The notes: generated by a model from the sequence alone, not told the origin. Counted from the first letter of the stretch, positions 25,070 through 33,990 are shown. The stretch: 64,000 bases of DNA from Maridesulfovibrio sp. (GCF_963678865.1 NZ_OY787459.1:2012501-2076500); one strand, 5' to 3'. A program made the numbers and translations.

Positions 25070-25085
25070 AGATACGGAGCAAACA

Positions 25086-26216
25086 ATGACCACTTCCATC
25101 TCACATCCCTGTTTCGGCCCCACCGCCCGTGCGTCTGTCGGTAGAGTCCATTTACCGGTTGCTCCGAAAACTTATGCCCGCACCCGTTTCGCACCTGCAA
25201 CCAAACTCCCTGCAGCCATGATGCCCGAAGACGCTGTTGCCTTGCTTGATGAACTGATAGCTTCAGGAAAAAAGATCAAGGTGGTCGGCATTACCGGTCC
25301 CGGTGACCCTCTGGCTGACTTTGATGCCACTTACCGGACTCTGAAAATGGTCAGGGAGAAATATCCGCGCATGACCCTCTGTCTGACTACGCTGGGTTTA
25401 GGCGGAGAAAAATACGCAGCAAAGCTCGCTGAGCTCAAAATTTCCCACATCACAGTACTGGTGGATGCGGTTGATTCAGCTACCGCCGAAAACATATATG
25501 CCTGGATTCGCCCGTCCACCAAGAACATCCCCCTGCCCGAGGCCAGCAAACTGCTCATTGAAGAACAGTCCGCATCAATTAAAGCCTTCAAGGAAGCAGG
25601 GCTGACCGTCAAGGTCAACACTACCATTTATCATGAAAACGTAGCCCAGATAGAAAACATAGCCCTGACAATGAAAGAACTCGGAGCCGACATATTGGGG
25701 TTGCCTTTTTTCATACCTGAAAAAGACAGCGAATTTTCAACCGTAGAAAACGAGGCTGTGGCGACAGCCCGTGAACTTGCGGCAAAACATATTGAACTCA
25801 TGGATCCGTGGCCCAGATGCGGGGCGTCCACCGAGCTGAAAGCACCCACATCAAATTCCCTGCCTAAACCGAGTAACCGTCGCCCCAATGTGGCGGTAGC
25901 CAGTTCCAGCGGGATGGATATTGACCTGCATCTGGGCCACGCCCGCAGAATACTTATTTACGGTCCGCGCGAAGACGGCCTGGCCTGCCTGCTGGAAGCA
26001 AGACAGGCACCGGAACCGGGCGGCGGAGGATCACGCTGGGAAAAACTGGCTGAGATCCTGGATGACTGTTTCGTGCTGCTCTGCGCCGCAGCCGGGGATA
26101 ATCCCCAAAAAATTCTGGCCGCCAACGGGATCAGAACCGTGATCTCCGAAGAAAACGTTGAAGGCACAGTGGATGTGCTCTACGGCGGCGGTAAAAAAGG
26201 CAAATGCAAAAAATAA
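25086..26216 (+). CDS. NifB paralogue lacking the radical SAM cysteines, with NifX-like C-terminal domain
   Basis: A 376-aa homologue of the NifB encoded at 29841. It keeps HPCF (Cys9), GRVHLPVAPK, the GPGDP SAM-loop motif and much of the barrel. But where NifB has Cys30, Cys34 and Cys37 of CNIQCNYC the paralogue has TYARTRFA, and the loop following it is shortened. The HCRRC pair of NifB is reduced to one Cys (PRCGAS). The second half (about residues 268-370; NVAVASSSGMDIDLHLGHAR) is a NifX/NafY-like cofactor-binding domain. Without the SAM cluster it should not perform radical chemistry. The intact frame within the operon suggests a cofactor-precursor carrier or scaffold; decay is the alternative. 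Confidence 0.85.
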   Translation: MTTSISHPCFGPTARASVGRVHLPVAPKTYARTRFAPATKLPAAMMPEDAVALLDELIASGKKIKVVGITGPGDPLADFDATYRTLKMVREKYPRMTLCLTTLGLGGEKYAAKLAELKISHITVLVDAVDSATAENIYAWIRPSTKNIPLPEASKLLIEEQSASIKAFKEAGLTVKVNTTIYHENVAQIENIALTMKELGADILGLPFFIPEKDSEFSTVENEAVATARELAAKHIELMDPWPRCGASTELKAPTSNSLPKPSNRRPNVAVASSSGMDIDLHLGHARRILIYGPREDGLACLLEARQAPEPGGGGSRWEKLAEILDDCFVLLCAAAGDNPQKILAANGIRTVISEENVEGTVDVLYGGGKKGKCKK

Positions 26217-26232
26217 ACACGAGGAGAAGAAT

Positions 26233-26535
26233 ATGGCTACCCCTGAAAGAATGATCATCTGTTGTCAGAGTTTCCGCGCTGCCGGCGCACCGAAAGGCAT
26301 CTGTCACAAGCAGACCGACGGTTTCCTGCAATACATCGAGGAAGAAATTATCGACCGAGGCATTGACGCTCTGGTCGTGGCTACCAGTTGCCTGAAGCAG
26401 TGTGATAACGGACCCATCCTCGTGGTTCAGCCTGAAAACTGGTGGTTTAAGGGTGTAGATTCCGAGGAAGCCATTGATGAAATCCTCGACGGCCTGGAAG
26501 ACGGCGAGCCCTGTGCAGATTATCTGCTGGACTAA
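26233..26535 (+). CDS. thioredoxin-like [2Fe-2S] ferredoxin
   Basis: A 100-aa ferredoxin of the thioredoxin-fold type. Cysteines are arranged as IICCQSF, then GIC about a dozen residues on, and SCLKQC (C-x3-C) in the middle, with GPILVVQPENWW following, the pattern of nif-linked 2Fe-2S ferredoxins of the Clostridium pasteurianum/Azotobacter FeSII-like fold. It could donate electrons to nitrogenase or cofactor assembly, or take part in conformational protection; the sequence does not distinguish. The ATG at 26233 follows GAGGAG; an upstream in-frame ATG at 26158 inside the previous gene is rejected. It is 16 bases downstream of the NifB paralogue. Confidence 0.88.
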   Translation: MATPERMIICCQSFRAAGAPKGICHKQTDGFLQYIEEEIIDRGIDALVVATSCLKQCDNGPILVVQPENWWFKGVDSEEAIDEILDGLEDGEPCADYLLD

Positions 26536-26601
26536 TTAACTCATACATCAACATTTCAAGATTCACGCTTCTGGATTTTGAGAACCACATAGAGGGAGCA
26601 C

Positions 26602-27057
26602 ATGTCGACTACAGTTCATATCCGTAACGCCAACTCCGCTGATCTGATCCCGATGACCGATCTGCTGAAATCACTCTTCTCCATAGAGAAAGACTTTACA
26701 GCGGATGGGAGCAGACAGATGCAGGGTTTGAGGATGCTGCTTGGCAACCCCCGTGCTCGCATCCTTGTTGCGGAAGAACAGGGTGAAGTGGTCGGCATGT
26801 GCACCGGTCAAATAGTAATCTCAACCGCGGAAGGCGGCCCGTCAATTCTGGTGGAAGACGTCGTTGTCCGCACAGACAGGCAGGGGAAGGGAATCGGATC
26901 CATGCTCATGGAAGCTATTCTCGGATTCGCAGAAGAAAACAGAGCAACAAGGCTGCAATTACTTGCAGACTGCGATAACACCCCGGCTCTGAAATTTTAC
27001 GACAAGATAGGCTGGGATAAAACCAGCATGATCTGCCTTCGTAAGGCAAACGCATAG
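26602..27057 (+). CDS. GNAT-family N-acetyltransferase in the nif operon
   Basis: A 151-aa acetyltransferase. The acetyl-CoA pyrophosphate loop is RTDRQGKGIGSMLMEA (motif A, Q/RxxGxG/A form), preceded by ILVEDVVV and followed by a C-terminal NTPALKFYDKIGW motif B. The substrate is unknown; it has no distinctive extra domain. It lies 15 bases before nifE in the same direction, so it is transcribed with nif genes. It might modify a nif protein or a small molecule, or be an unrelated passenger. GAGGGAG lies before the ATG. Confidence 0.88.
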   Translation: MSTTVHIRNANSADLIPMTDLLKSLFSIEKDFTADGSRQMQGLRMLLGNPRARILVAEEQGEVVGMCTGQIVISTAEGGPSILVEDVVVRTDRQGKGIGSMLMEAILGFAEENRATRLQLLADCDNTPALKFYDKIGWDKTSMICLRKANA

Positions 27058-27072
27058 GAACGGAGCAAAACA

Positions 27073-28437
27073 ATGAATGAATACACTATACTAGACGAAC
27101 GTAAGGACCAGATTCACCGCACGGGCGAGGGAGCACTGGAAATGGCCTGCAACCGGGAATCCCTTGCCGGTGCAGTCAGCCAGAGAGCCTGTGTTTTCTG
27201 CGGTTCAAGGGTTGTCCTCTACCCCATAGCCGATGCCCTGCATCTTGTACACGGACCTATCGGCTGTGCTGTTTACACCTGGGACATACGCGGTGCGCTT
27301 TCCAGCGGACCGGAACTGCACCGCCTATCCTTTTCCACCGACCTGCAGGAAACCGACGTTATCTTCGGCGGTGAAAAAAAGCTTGAAGCGGCTCTTGATG
27401 AACTCATTGACCGCCACAGCCCCAAAGCAGCCTTTGTCTACTCCACCTGCATTGTCGGTATCATCGGTGATGACCTTGAAGCGGTCTGTAAAAAGATGAG
27501 CGAGAAAAAAGGTATCCCAGTGCTTCCGGTTCAGTCCGAAGGTTTCAAGGGCAGCAAGCGCGAAGGTTACCTCGCGGCCTGCAAGGCCATGTTTAAGCTG
27601 GTAGGTAAAGAAGATGTCTCCGACGTCTCGCCGATTTCAGTAAACATTCTCGGCGACTTCAACCTTGCAGGTGAAATCTGGATTATCCGTGAATATTTCA
27701 AAAAGATGGGGGTGGAAGTCGTCGCCAACATCACCGGCGACGGACGTGTGAAGGATATCGGGCGCAGCCACGGCGCGGCCCTTAACCTTGTACAGTGTTC
27801 GGGTGCGACATTGGATCTGGCAAAAATGATGAAGGAAGAATACGGCAAGCCCTATATGCGCGTCTCCTACCTCGGCATCGAAGACATGGCCGATTCCCTC
27901 TATCAGGTTGCTGATTTCTTCAAGGATGTCGACCCGAACATTGTCAAGCGCACCGAAGCCCTCGTCCGCGACGAACTCTCAAAACTCATGCCCGAACTGG
28001 CCCGCATGCGTAAAGATCTCGAAGGCAAGAAAGTCGCCATGTACGTGGGTGGCTCCTTCAAGGCCTTTTCCCTGCTCAAGGCATTCCGCCATCTGGGTAT
28101 GAAAGTGGTCATGGTAGGTTCCCAGACAGGAACCGAGGAAGATTACGCTGAACTGGAACGCATTTCCGATCCCGGCACCATTCTTGTGGACGATGCCAAC
28201 CCGCTGGAGCTCTCCGCATTCATCAAGGAAAAGGATGTGGACATCTTCGTTGGAGGGGTCAAGGAACGCCCCATCGCCTTCAAGATGGGAGTGGGATTCT
28301 GCGATCACAACCACGAACGCAAGGAAGCACTGGAAGGTTTCGAAGGCATGCTCAACTTTGCCCGCGAAATCCATTCATCAGCCATGAGTCCGGTCTGGAA
28401 CTTTGTACCGCGCAGAGCGAAGAAAGCAGGAGAATAA
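27073..28437 (+). CDS. nifE: nitrogenase cofactor scaffold subunit NifE
   Basis: A 454-aa homologue of NifD that, with NifN, forms the scaffold on which NifB-co matures to FeMo cofactor. Conserved cysteines equivalent to the P-cluster positions appear in RACVFCGSR, HGPIGCAVYTWD and YSTCIVGIIGDD; the next DVIFGGEKKLEAAL is shared with NifD. VQCSGATLDLAKMM stands at the place of the NifD cofactor Cys. The NifD-type acidic insertion is absent. It is two bases from nifN, and the ATG follows GGAG. Confidence 0.95.
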   Translation: MNEYTILDERKDQIHRTGEGALEMACNRESLAGAVSQRACVFCGSRVVLYPIADALHLVHGPIGCAVYTWDIRGALSSGPELHRLSFSTDLQETDVIFGGEKKLEAALDELIDRHSPKAAFVYSTCIVGIIGDDLEAVCKKMSEKKGIPVLPVQSEGFKGSKREGYLAACKAMFKLVGKEDVSDVSPISVNILGDFNLAGEIWIIREYFKKMGVEVVANITGDGRVKDIGRSHGAALNLVQCSGATLDLAKMMKEEYGKPYMRVSYLGIEDMADSLYQVADFFKDVDPNIVKRTEALVRDELSKLMPELARMRKDLEGKKVAMYVGGSFKAFSLLKAFRHLGMKVVMVGSQTGTEEDYAELERISDPGTILVDDANPLELSAFIKEKDVDIFVGGVKERPIAFKMGVGFCDHNHERKEALEGFEGMLNFAREIHSSAMSPVWNFVPRRAKKAGE

Positions 28438-28439
28438 CC

Positions 28440-29798
28440 ATGACTACCAAGAGTAAAAACTACACATCAACAACTAACGCCTGCAAACTTTGCACTCCCC
28501 TCGGCGCATCACTGGCCTTTCGCGGTGTGGAAGGATCAATCCCATTCCTGCACGGCTCACAGGGCTGCGCAACTTACATGCGCCGCTACATTATCAGCCA
28601 TTTCAGGGAGCCTGTGGATATAGCTTCTTCAGCTCTGGGCGAAAAGCACGCAATTTACGGCGGCGGACCGAACCTGAAGAAAGGCATCCTCAACGTAATG
28701 AAAAAATACGAGCCGAAAGTCGTCGGAGTGGCAACAACTTGTCTGACAGAAACCATCGGCGATGACGTGCCTATGTACCTGAAAGAATTCTTTGATGAAT
28801 TCGGCGACCTCGACCTGCCCGAAATAGTTCAGGTTTCCACCCCCAGTTACAACGGAACCCATATGGATGGCTGGCATGGCGCAGTGCGTTCCATGGTTGA
28901 GCAGCTCTGTACTGAAAAGGCTGAAAATGACGGACACGTAAACATCCTGCCGAACATGGTTTCCTGCGAAGATGTTCGCCACCTCTTTGATATTTGTGAA
29001 GATTTCGGTCTTAAGGCGACCATCCTGCCTGACATTTCGGAAACACTTGATGGCCCGGCATTGGAAGATTATATGAAAATTCCCGTTGGCGGGACTCCGG
29101 TTGAAGACATTAAAAAAATGTCCGGTGCATCGGCAACCATCGAACTGGGACGCTGTGTACCCGCAAAAAGCGGCGGAGCCAGCCTTGAAGAAAGGTTCGG
29201 AGTAACCAATCACCGCATCGGCCTGCCCATGGGTTTGCGCGAATCGGATAAATTTTTTGAAACCCTTGAATCTATTTCAGGCACAGACATGCCCGCCCGC
29301 TATGAACGCGAAAGAGGCAGGCTGATTGATGCCTACGTGGACGGACACAAGTACGTGTTCGGTAAACGGGCTGTCGTTTACGGCGAAGAAGACCTTGTTA
29401 CCGGACTTTGCGCTTTTCTGGCTGAAATCGGCGTTGATGTCATCCTTGCCGGAAGCGGTGCAAAGAAAAAAGGCATGGCTGAAGCCGTGACCGCCGTAAC
29501 AGAAGGTGTAGGCCGAACCATCCCCGAAATACATGAAGGTGTGGACTTTCATGACATTGCCGAAAGGGCTGAAGACCTGAAACCGGATATGCTCATCGGT
29601 CATTCCAAAGGATACCGCTATGCCAAAGCATGGAACGTCCCGTTGATACGTGTCGGTTTCCCGGTCCATGACCGCTTCGGCGGACAGCGAATCCCCACCC
29701 TCGGCTACAGGGGAACGCAGCATCTTTTCGACCGAGTAGTCAATGCCATGCTTCAGAAAAAGCAGGCAGATAACCCGGTCGGCTACGGCTACATGTAA
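28440..29798 (+). CDS. nifN: nitrogenase cofactor scaffold subunit NifN
   Basis: A 452-aa homologue of NifK and partner of NifE. It begins with NACKLCTPLGASLAFRGVEG and has HGSQGCATYMRRYI and TTCLTETIGDD at P-cluster-like positions. Unlike NifK it has the HFREPVDIASSALGEKHAIYGG segment usual for NifN. It follows nifE by two bases, so the pair is co-translated. The neighbouring downstream gene is nifB, separated by 42 AT-rich bases. NifX is not present as a separate gene; NifX-like domains are fused to both NifB-type proteins. Confidence 0.95.
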   Translation: MTTKSKNYTSTTNACKLCTPLGASLAFRGVEGSIPFLHGSQGCATYMRRYIISHFREPVDIASSALGEKHAIYGGGPNLKKGILNVMKKYEPKVVGVATTCLTETIGDDVPMYLKEFFDEFGDLDLPEIVQVSTPSYNGTHMDGWHGAVRSMVEQLCTEKAENDGHVNILPNMVSCEDVRHLFDICEDFGLKATILPDISETLDGPALEDYMKIPVGGTPVEDIKKMSGASATIELGRCVPAKSGGASLEERFGVTNHRIGLPMGLRESDKFFETLESISGTDMPARYERERGRLIDAYVDGHKYVFGKRAVVYGEEDLVTGLCAFLAEIGVDVILAGSGAKKKGMAEAVTAVTEGVGRTIPEIHEGVDFHDIAERAEDLKPDMLIGHSKGYRYAKAWNVPLIRVGFPVHDRFGGQRIPTLGYRGTQHLFDRVVNAMLQKKQADNPVGYGYM

Positions 29799-29840
29799 AT
29801 AATTATCTTAAAATATATATACTCTATTGGGAGAATTACC

Positions 29841-31112
29841 ATGCAGAAGGATACAACCAAACACCCGTGTTTTAACAAAGAAACCGCAGGCTCCTGTGGA
29901 CGTGTACATCTCCCGGTAGCCCCCAAGTGCAACATTCAGTGCAACTACTGCAACCGCAAATATGACTGTGTAAATGAATCCCGTCCCGGCGTGACCAGCT
30001 CAGTGCTCAAACCTTTTCAGGCTGCAGAATACATGGACGCTGTGCTTGAAAAAGAACCGCGCATCACTGTTGCCGGTATTGCCGGACCCGGCGATCCTTT
30101 CGCCAACCCGGAAGAAACCCTGGAAACCATGCGGATGCTCAATAAAAAACACCCGCATTTGATTTTTTGCCTGTCCTCAAACGGCATGGGCATATTGCCT
30201 TATCTGGACGAGCTGAAAGAAATCGGTGTTTCGCATGTGACTATTACCATCAGCGCAGTTGACCCGGCTATCGGAGCCAAGATTTATTCATGGGTCAAGG
30301 ACGGCAAAGTAGTCTATCGCGGAGAAAAGGGCGCAAAGGTTCTTCTTGAGCGCCAGCTCGCAGCAATCAAAGGCCTGAAAGAACGCGGCATCACCGTGAA
30401 GGTCAATTCCATTGTCATTCCCGGAATTAATGACCATCACATCCCCGAAGTTTCAAAGGTCTGTGCGAAACTTGGCGCTGACATCCAGAATATGATCCCG
30501 CTGAAGCCCACTGAAAATACTAAATTCGCTGAACTGCCCGAACCGGGCCATGACATCATCGGTCCCCTGCGCAAAGAAGCGGGCAAAGTCATTGAACAGA
30601 TGACCCATTGCCGCCGCTGTCGCGCCGATGCTGTCGGTCTGCTGGGTGATGACAAATCCATAGCTCTGTGCGGAACCCTGAAATCATGCTCTGAATTGAA
30701 ACCCATTGATGTAAAAGGTCCGCGCCCGTACGTGGCCGTTGCATCTCGCGAAGGGATGCTGATTAATCAGCATCTCGGCGAAGCTCAGGAATTTCATATC
30801 TGGGCTGAAGACGGAAAAGACGGTTTTAAACTGGTAGAAAAACGCCCCGCACCCAAAGCAGGATGCGGCCCGCAGCGCTGGGCCGACCTTGCGGCAACAC
30901 TCTGCGACTGCCGCGCAGTGCTTGCGGCGGCAATGGGTGAAACACCGCAGGAAAAACTGGCTGAAAACGGCATCGAACCACATGTTGTAGGTGGATTTAT
31001 AGAAGACGCCCTGCAGACGGTTTATAGTGGTGGGAATATGAATATTCATAAAGGACGACGCGGTTCAATCGCTGATGCATGCTGCACCGGAACAGGAACA
31101 AAGTGTGGCTAA
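29841..31112 (+). CDS. nifB: FeMo-cofactor biosynthesis protein NifB (radical SAM) with NifX-like domain
   Basis: Builds the 8Fe-9S-C core (NifB-co) from two 4Fe-4S clusters using SAM. The 423-aa protein has the radical SAM triad Cys30-Cys34-Cys37 in CNIQCNYC, Cys43 next to it, Cys10 in HPCF, Cys19, and the HCRRC pair near residue 255, all expected as K-cluster or SAM-cluster ligands. GPGDP is the SAM-binding turn. Residues about 298-410 form the NifX/NafY domain (VAVASREGMLINQHLGEA) often fused to NifB. It is the last gene of the nif operon and is followed by two hairpins. It is the functional counterpart of the cysteine-less paralogue at 25086. Confidence 0.96.
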   Translation: MQKDTTKHPCFNKETAGSCGRVHLPVAPKCNIQCNYCNRKYDCVNESRPGVTSSVLKPFQAAEYMDAVLEKEPRITVAGIAGPGDPFANPEETLETMRMLNKKHPHLIFCLSSNGMGILPYLDELKEIGVSHVTITISAVDPAIGAKIYSWVKDGKVVYRGEKGAKVLLERQLAAIKGLKERGITVKVNSIVIPGINDHHIPEVSKVCAKLGADIQNMIPLKPTENTKFAELPEPGHDIIGPLRKEAGKVIEQMTHCRRCRADAVGLLGDDKSIALCGTLKSCSELKPIDVKGPRPYVAVASREGMLINQHLGEAQEFHIWAEDGKDGFKLVEKRPAPKAGCGPQRWADLAATLCDCRAVLAAAMGETPQEKLAENGIEPHVVGGFIEDALQTVYSGGNMNIHKGRRGSIADACCTGTGTKCG

Positions 31113-31129
31113 AATCTAATTATAATAAT

Positions 31130-31160
31130 AATTTATAGAAATGCTCCGTTTCTATAAATT
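31130..31160. terminator. 12-bp perfect hairpin after nifB
   Basis: AATTTATAGAAA at 31130-31141 and its complement at 31149-31160, seven-base loop. The stem is AT-rich without a following T run. It is the first of two adjacent hairpins after the nifB stop. Confidence 0.5.
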
Positions 31161-31167
31161 ATGCTGC

Positions 31168-31203
31168 GAAGCCCCCGGCAAAGTTGCTCTTGCCGGGGGC
31201 TTC
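31168..31203. terminator. 14-bp GC-rich hairpin, nif operon terminator
   Basis: GAAGCCCCCGGCAA at 31168-31181 pairs perfectly with 31190-31203 across an eight-base loop. It is the stronger of two hairpins behind nifB and the likely end of the nif transcript, though only a weak T stretch follows. Confidence 0.65.
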
Positions 31204-31306
31204 ACCTTTGGTGAACCGGCAAAGATGAATTATCATCCCTGCTGCCCTGTCTAGCATTCTTTTGCAAAAACGATTACATTTACATAAACATTGATCGGAG
31301 CACAAA

Positions 31307-32170
31307 ATGAGAACATTGACCCAAAACATACTGTCGGCCTTATTTATCACACTTATCATCATATCATCCGCTAATGCCGATGACGTTGCCAAGGGAATTA
31401 ACTGTCCCCCCGGCTGGAGCGACAACCAAGCCGCGCGCGGTGACAACCGCGTTAAACAGTGTATCTCCCCCTCGCTGGAATCCAGTGTGGAACTATATGT
31501 TACTCCCGGCAGGAAGATTCCTCTGGACAAGCTGCTGGAAAACTGGATCACCGCCCTGCGGCAGCAGGGATTCCCGCTTGATAAAAAAGTAGCTGAAAAT
31601 AAAGGAAATGTTTCAGGTGCTCCGGCTGTTTTCCGCGAATACAAGGGAAAAACAAACGGCAAAACAGTTGAATCCCTTCTGGCGGCCAGCCGACATAACG
31701 GGATCAATTACATCTTCCAAGGCAGCTATCCCGACAATGACCGCGAAGCCGAACAGCTGGTAAGACACTCTCTCAACACATGGAACTTTCCCGAAGGCAA
31801 CTCCAAAGAGGACACACCATACGACTCCCCGAAAAACGAAGGAACCAGCGGCAGCTTTAAAGATATTGGCAGCTGCTGGGCATGGGGATTATGGAAAGCC
31901 CCTTCAGGAGCATCTGTAGTCATTCTGCCTGACGGAAGAGCTATCTTCGACGGCAGCACCCTGAGACACTGGCGTCCCACGGATAAAAAAGACACGATCA
32001 TAATGGAAATTCCCGGCAAATGGGGTGGCGGGAGCGCCATGTGGACCCATCCCGAGGGACGCTACGACGTGGTGATTCAGGAAGAATTCCCCGAAGCCCG
32101 GCAGATTCTTTTCCGCGAATCATGGGAATACAGCTTTAAAGGTAAGACGTTCAAGGCCTGCCACCATTAG
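31307..32170 (+). CDS. secreted protein of unknown function
   Basis: A 287-aa protein with a Sec signal peptide (NILSALFITLIIISSANA, cut about residue 24), so periplasmic or exported. The mature part has two regions: about 25-165 with NCPPGWSDNQAARG and LESSVELYVTPGRKIPLDKLLENW cut by a charged linker, and about 185-285 with SCWAWGLWKAPSGASVVILP and WTHPEGRYDVVIQE. The latter looks like a small beta-rich domain with many Trp. I do not recognise either. It lies after the nif terminators with its own GGAG ribosome site, and ends in a strong terminator shared with the nifA-type gene, so it is a single-gene unit. Confidence 0.75.
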   Translation: MRTLTQNILSALFITLIIISSANADDVAKGINCPPGWSDNQAARGDNRVKQCISPSLESSVELYVTPGRKIPLDKLLENWITALRQQGFPLDKKVAENKGNVSGAPAVFREYKGKTNGKTVESLLAASRHNGINYIFQGSYPDNDREAEQLVRHSLNTWNFPEGNSKEDTPYDSPKNEGTSGSFKDIGSCWAWGLWKAPSGASVVILPDGRAIFDGSTLRHWRPTDKKDTIIMEIPGKWGGGSAMWTHPEGRYDVVIQEEFPEARQILFRESWEYSFKGKTFKACHH

Positions 32171-32193
32171 CAGTGGCTACGCAGCTAAATGAC

Positions 32194-32232
32194 AAAAAAG
32201 GGCTTTCCACTTCAGGTGGAAAGCCCTTTTTT
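32194..32232. terminator. bidirectional rho-independent terminator
   Basis: A 17-bp perfect stem: AAAAAAGGGCTTTCCAC (32194-32210), loop TTCAG, complement to 32232 ending in six T. The A run on one side and T run on the other make it work for both the secreted-protein gene and the convergent nifA-type gene. Confidence 0.92.
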
Positions 32233-32279
32233 GTCAGCCGCAACCCCGATGGTCACGACAAAAGCCAGTCAGGAAATTT

Positions 32280-33875
32280 TTAGCTTTTTTTCATACGCCG
32301 CAGCCGGGCCCGGCCTTCGGCAATCATTGACTCAAGGCCGTACCGTTTAACTCTGTAGCCCATCTGCCTAGCGGAAAGGCCAAGGGTTTCTGCGGCCTTG
32401 TACTGAATCCAGCCACTGCGCTCCAAGGCGGCAACCACCTCATTCCGCTCTACTTCCTTAAGCGAGGTGCAATGGGGAAGCGCATCATTTGCTGCAGGGG
32501 AAGAGGATTCGCTTCCGGAATTGCCGGGAACCCCACGCTGTCCCGGTGCGAGGTATGATTTAAGGAACTCAAGGGTGATATATTCGGAGTCAGACATAAT
32601 CACCAAGCGTTCCAGCAGGTTCTGCATCTCACGCACATTGCCCGGCCAATCATAAATCATGAGAGAATCAAGGGCCGCCGGAGTAAAAAACATCTTGCGC
32701 CCGTAATCATCGGCCATTTTCTGGATAAAGTAATTCAAAAGCCCGGTAATATCCTCTTTGCGCTCTCTGAGCGGAGGCACGGTGATGGGGAAAATATTCA
32801 AACGGTAATAGAGATCCAGACGAAACTCATTACGTTCCACCAGTACTCCAAGATCCCGGTTGGTAGCCGCAAGGATGCGCACATCAATATTTCGCGTCTT
32901 GTTTGACCCTATCCTTTCCAGCTCTTTCTCCTGCAGGACACGCAAAAGCTTGGCCTGCAGGTTCATGGGGAACTCCCCGATCTCATCAAGAAATATTGTA
33001 CCGCCGTCAGCTTCTTCAAAACGTCCCGGTCTGGTGGATGCAGCCCCGGTAAATGATCCCTTTTCATGTCCGAAGAGTTCTGATTCCAACAGATTTTCCG
33101 GGATAGAGGCACAGTTTACCTTGATAAAAGGATGCTTGCTGCGGTCAGACAACTCGTGGATGATCTTGGCCATGAGTGTTTTACCTACACCGGATTCACC
33201 AAGCAGCAGAACTGTGGCCTTGGTTGGAGCCACTTTCTCCAACTGCCGCTGAACTTCGACCATGGCCGAGCTATGCCCGACAATATATAGACCCTTGGAC
33301 TTTTTAGAAATCTGGTACTTGAGAGAAGTATTTTCGCGCTTGAGGGCAGCTTCGCGCTCAAGGATTTTTTCATTAAGGCTTATGAACTGGCCGATAAGGG
33401 TGGCTACGATTTTCAAAAAATCGATATCTTCTTCCGCTGCAATTTCATCACCGAAAATACGGTCAACATTCAAAACACCGATCGGCTCGCTGTGGAGGAT
33501 AATCGGCACTCCTATGAATCCGGTCTTGGCACGCTCGATCTTGCGGGCCCCGGTTTTGTCCAGAAATAAAGGTTCCTTGGTTATGTCCGGCACAGAGTAG
33601 GGTTCCCCGGTCTGGAAAATACGCCCGGTAACCCCTTCATCAAGACGATAGACCCCCCTCTGCTTCTCCTCAAGAGAAAGACCGTAGGAGGCATTGATGG
33701 AAAGCTGTCTTGTTTCGGGGTCATAAAGGGTCACTGTCGCCCGCTTCATGCTCAGGTTCTCCGAAAGGATACTGAGCACTCCGTCAAGGGCGGACTCCAA
33801 ATCAATCGCCTGCTCAATGGCCTGACATATAGCGAGTAACGCCGAAAGCTTAAGTCCATGCAGTGAAGGATACAT
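32280..33875 (-). CDS. nifA: NifA-type sigma-54-dependent activator
   Basis: A 531-aa enhancer-binding protein: GAF domain (about 18-170), AAA+ domain (about 195-430) and a Fis-type helix-turn-helix at the end ([20 protein letters not shown], starting near 488), characteristic of NifA. Walker A is GESGVGKT (226-233), Walker B GTIFLDE, and the sigma-54 contact loop GSFTGA (Ser for the usual Ala). The linker before the helix-turn-helix has one Cys, not the C-x4-C of oxygen-sensing rhizobial NifA. It stands next to the nif operon and has a sigma-54 promoter ending 12 bases before its ATG. Control of the nifH and nifV promoters is the natural inference. Confidence 0.9.
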   Translation of the reverse strand: MYPSLHGLKLSALLAICQAIEQAIDLESALDGVLSILSENLSMKRATVTLYDPETRQLSINASYGLSLEEKQRGVYRLDEGVTGRIFQTGEPYSVPDITKEPLFLDKTGARKIERAKTGFIGVPIILHSEPIGVLNVDRIFGDEIAAEEDIDFLKIVATLIGQFISLNEKILEREAALKRENTSLKYQISKKSKGLYIVGHSSAMVEVQRQLEKVAPTKATVLLLGESGVGKTLMAKIIHELSDRSKHPFIKVNCASIPENLLESELFGHEKGSFTGAASTRPGRFEEADGGTIFLDEIGEFPMNLQAKLLRVLQEKELERIGSNKTRNIDVRILAATNRDLGVLVERNEFRLDLYYRLNIFPITVPPLRERKEDITGLLNYFIQKMADDYGRKMFFTPAALDSLMIYDWPGNVREMQNLLERLVIMSDSEYITLEFLKSYLAPGQRGVPGNSGSESSSPAANDALPHCTSLKEVERNEVVAALERSGWIQYKAAETLGLSARQMGYRVKRYGLESMIAEGRARLRRMKKS

Positions 33876-33887
33876 ATTTGCAGCTTA

Positions 33888-33902
33888 GCAAGGGAAGTGC
33901 CA
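33888..33902 (-). promoter_or_regulatory. sigma-54 promoter of nifA-type gene, close to the start codon
   Basis: On the minus strand TGGCACTTCCCTTGC, an exact TGGCAC-N5-TTGC match. Its -12 base is 33888, so the transcript should begin near 33876, one base before the ATG at 33875. This implies autoregulation and a leaderless or nearly leaderless message, unless translation starts further downstream. Confidence 0.75.
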
Positions 33903-33976
33903 CTTTCTAATTTGAAAATAAAACCTTTAATTTTAGTAAGTTAAAAAAAATACAATTTTGAAGTTATTGACATTTA

Positions 33977-33990
33977 TGTAAATTACCACA
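33977..33990. promoter_or_regulatory. candidate activator site upstream of nifA-type gene (TGT-N8-ACA)
   Basis: TGTAAATTACCACA, 11 of 14 bases identical to the element at 20083-20096 between nifV and nifH, including TGTAA and ACA. It lies 101-114 bases upstream of the predicted sigma-54 start, a normal enhancer position. Confidence 0.45.
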
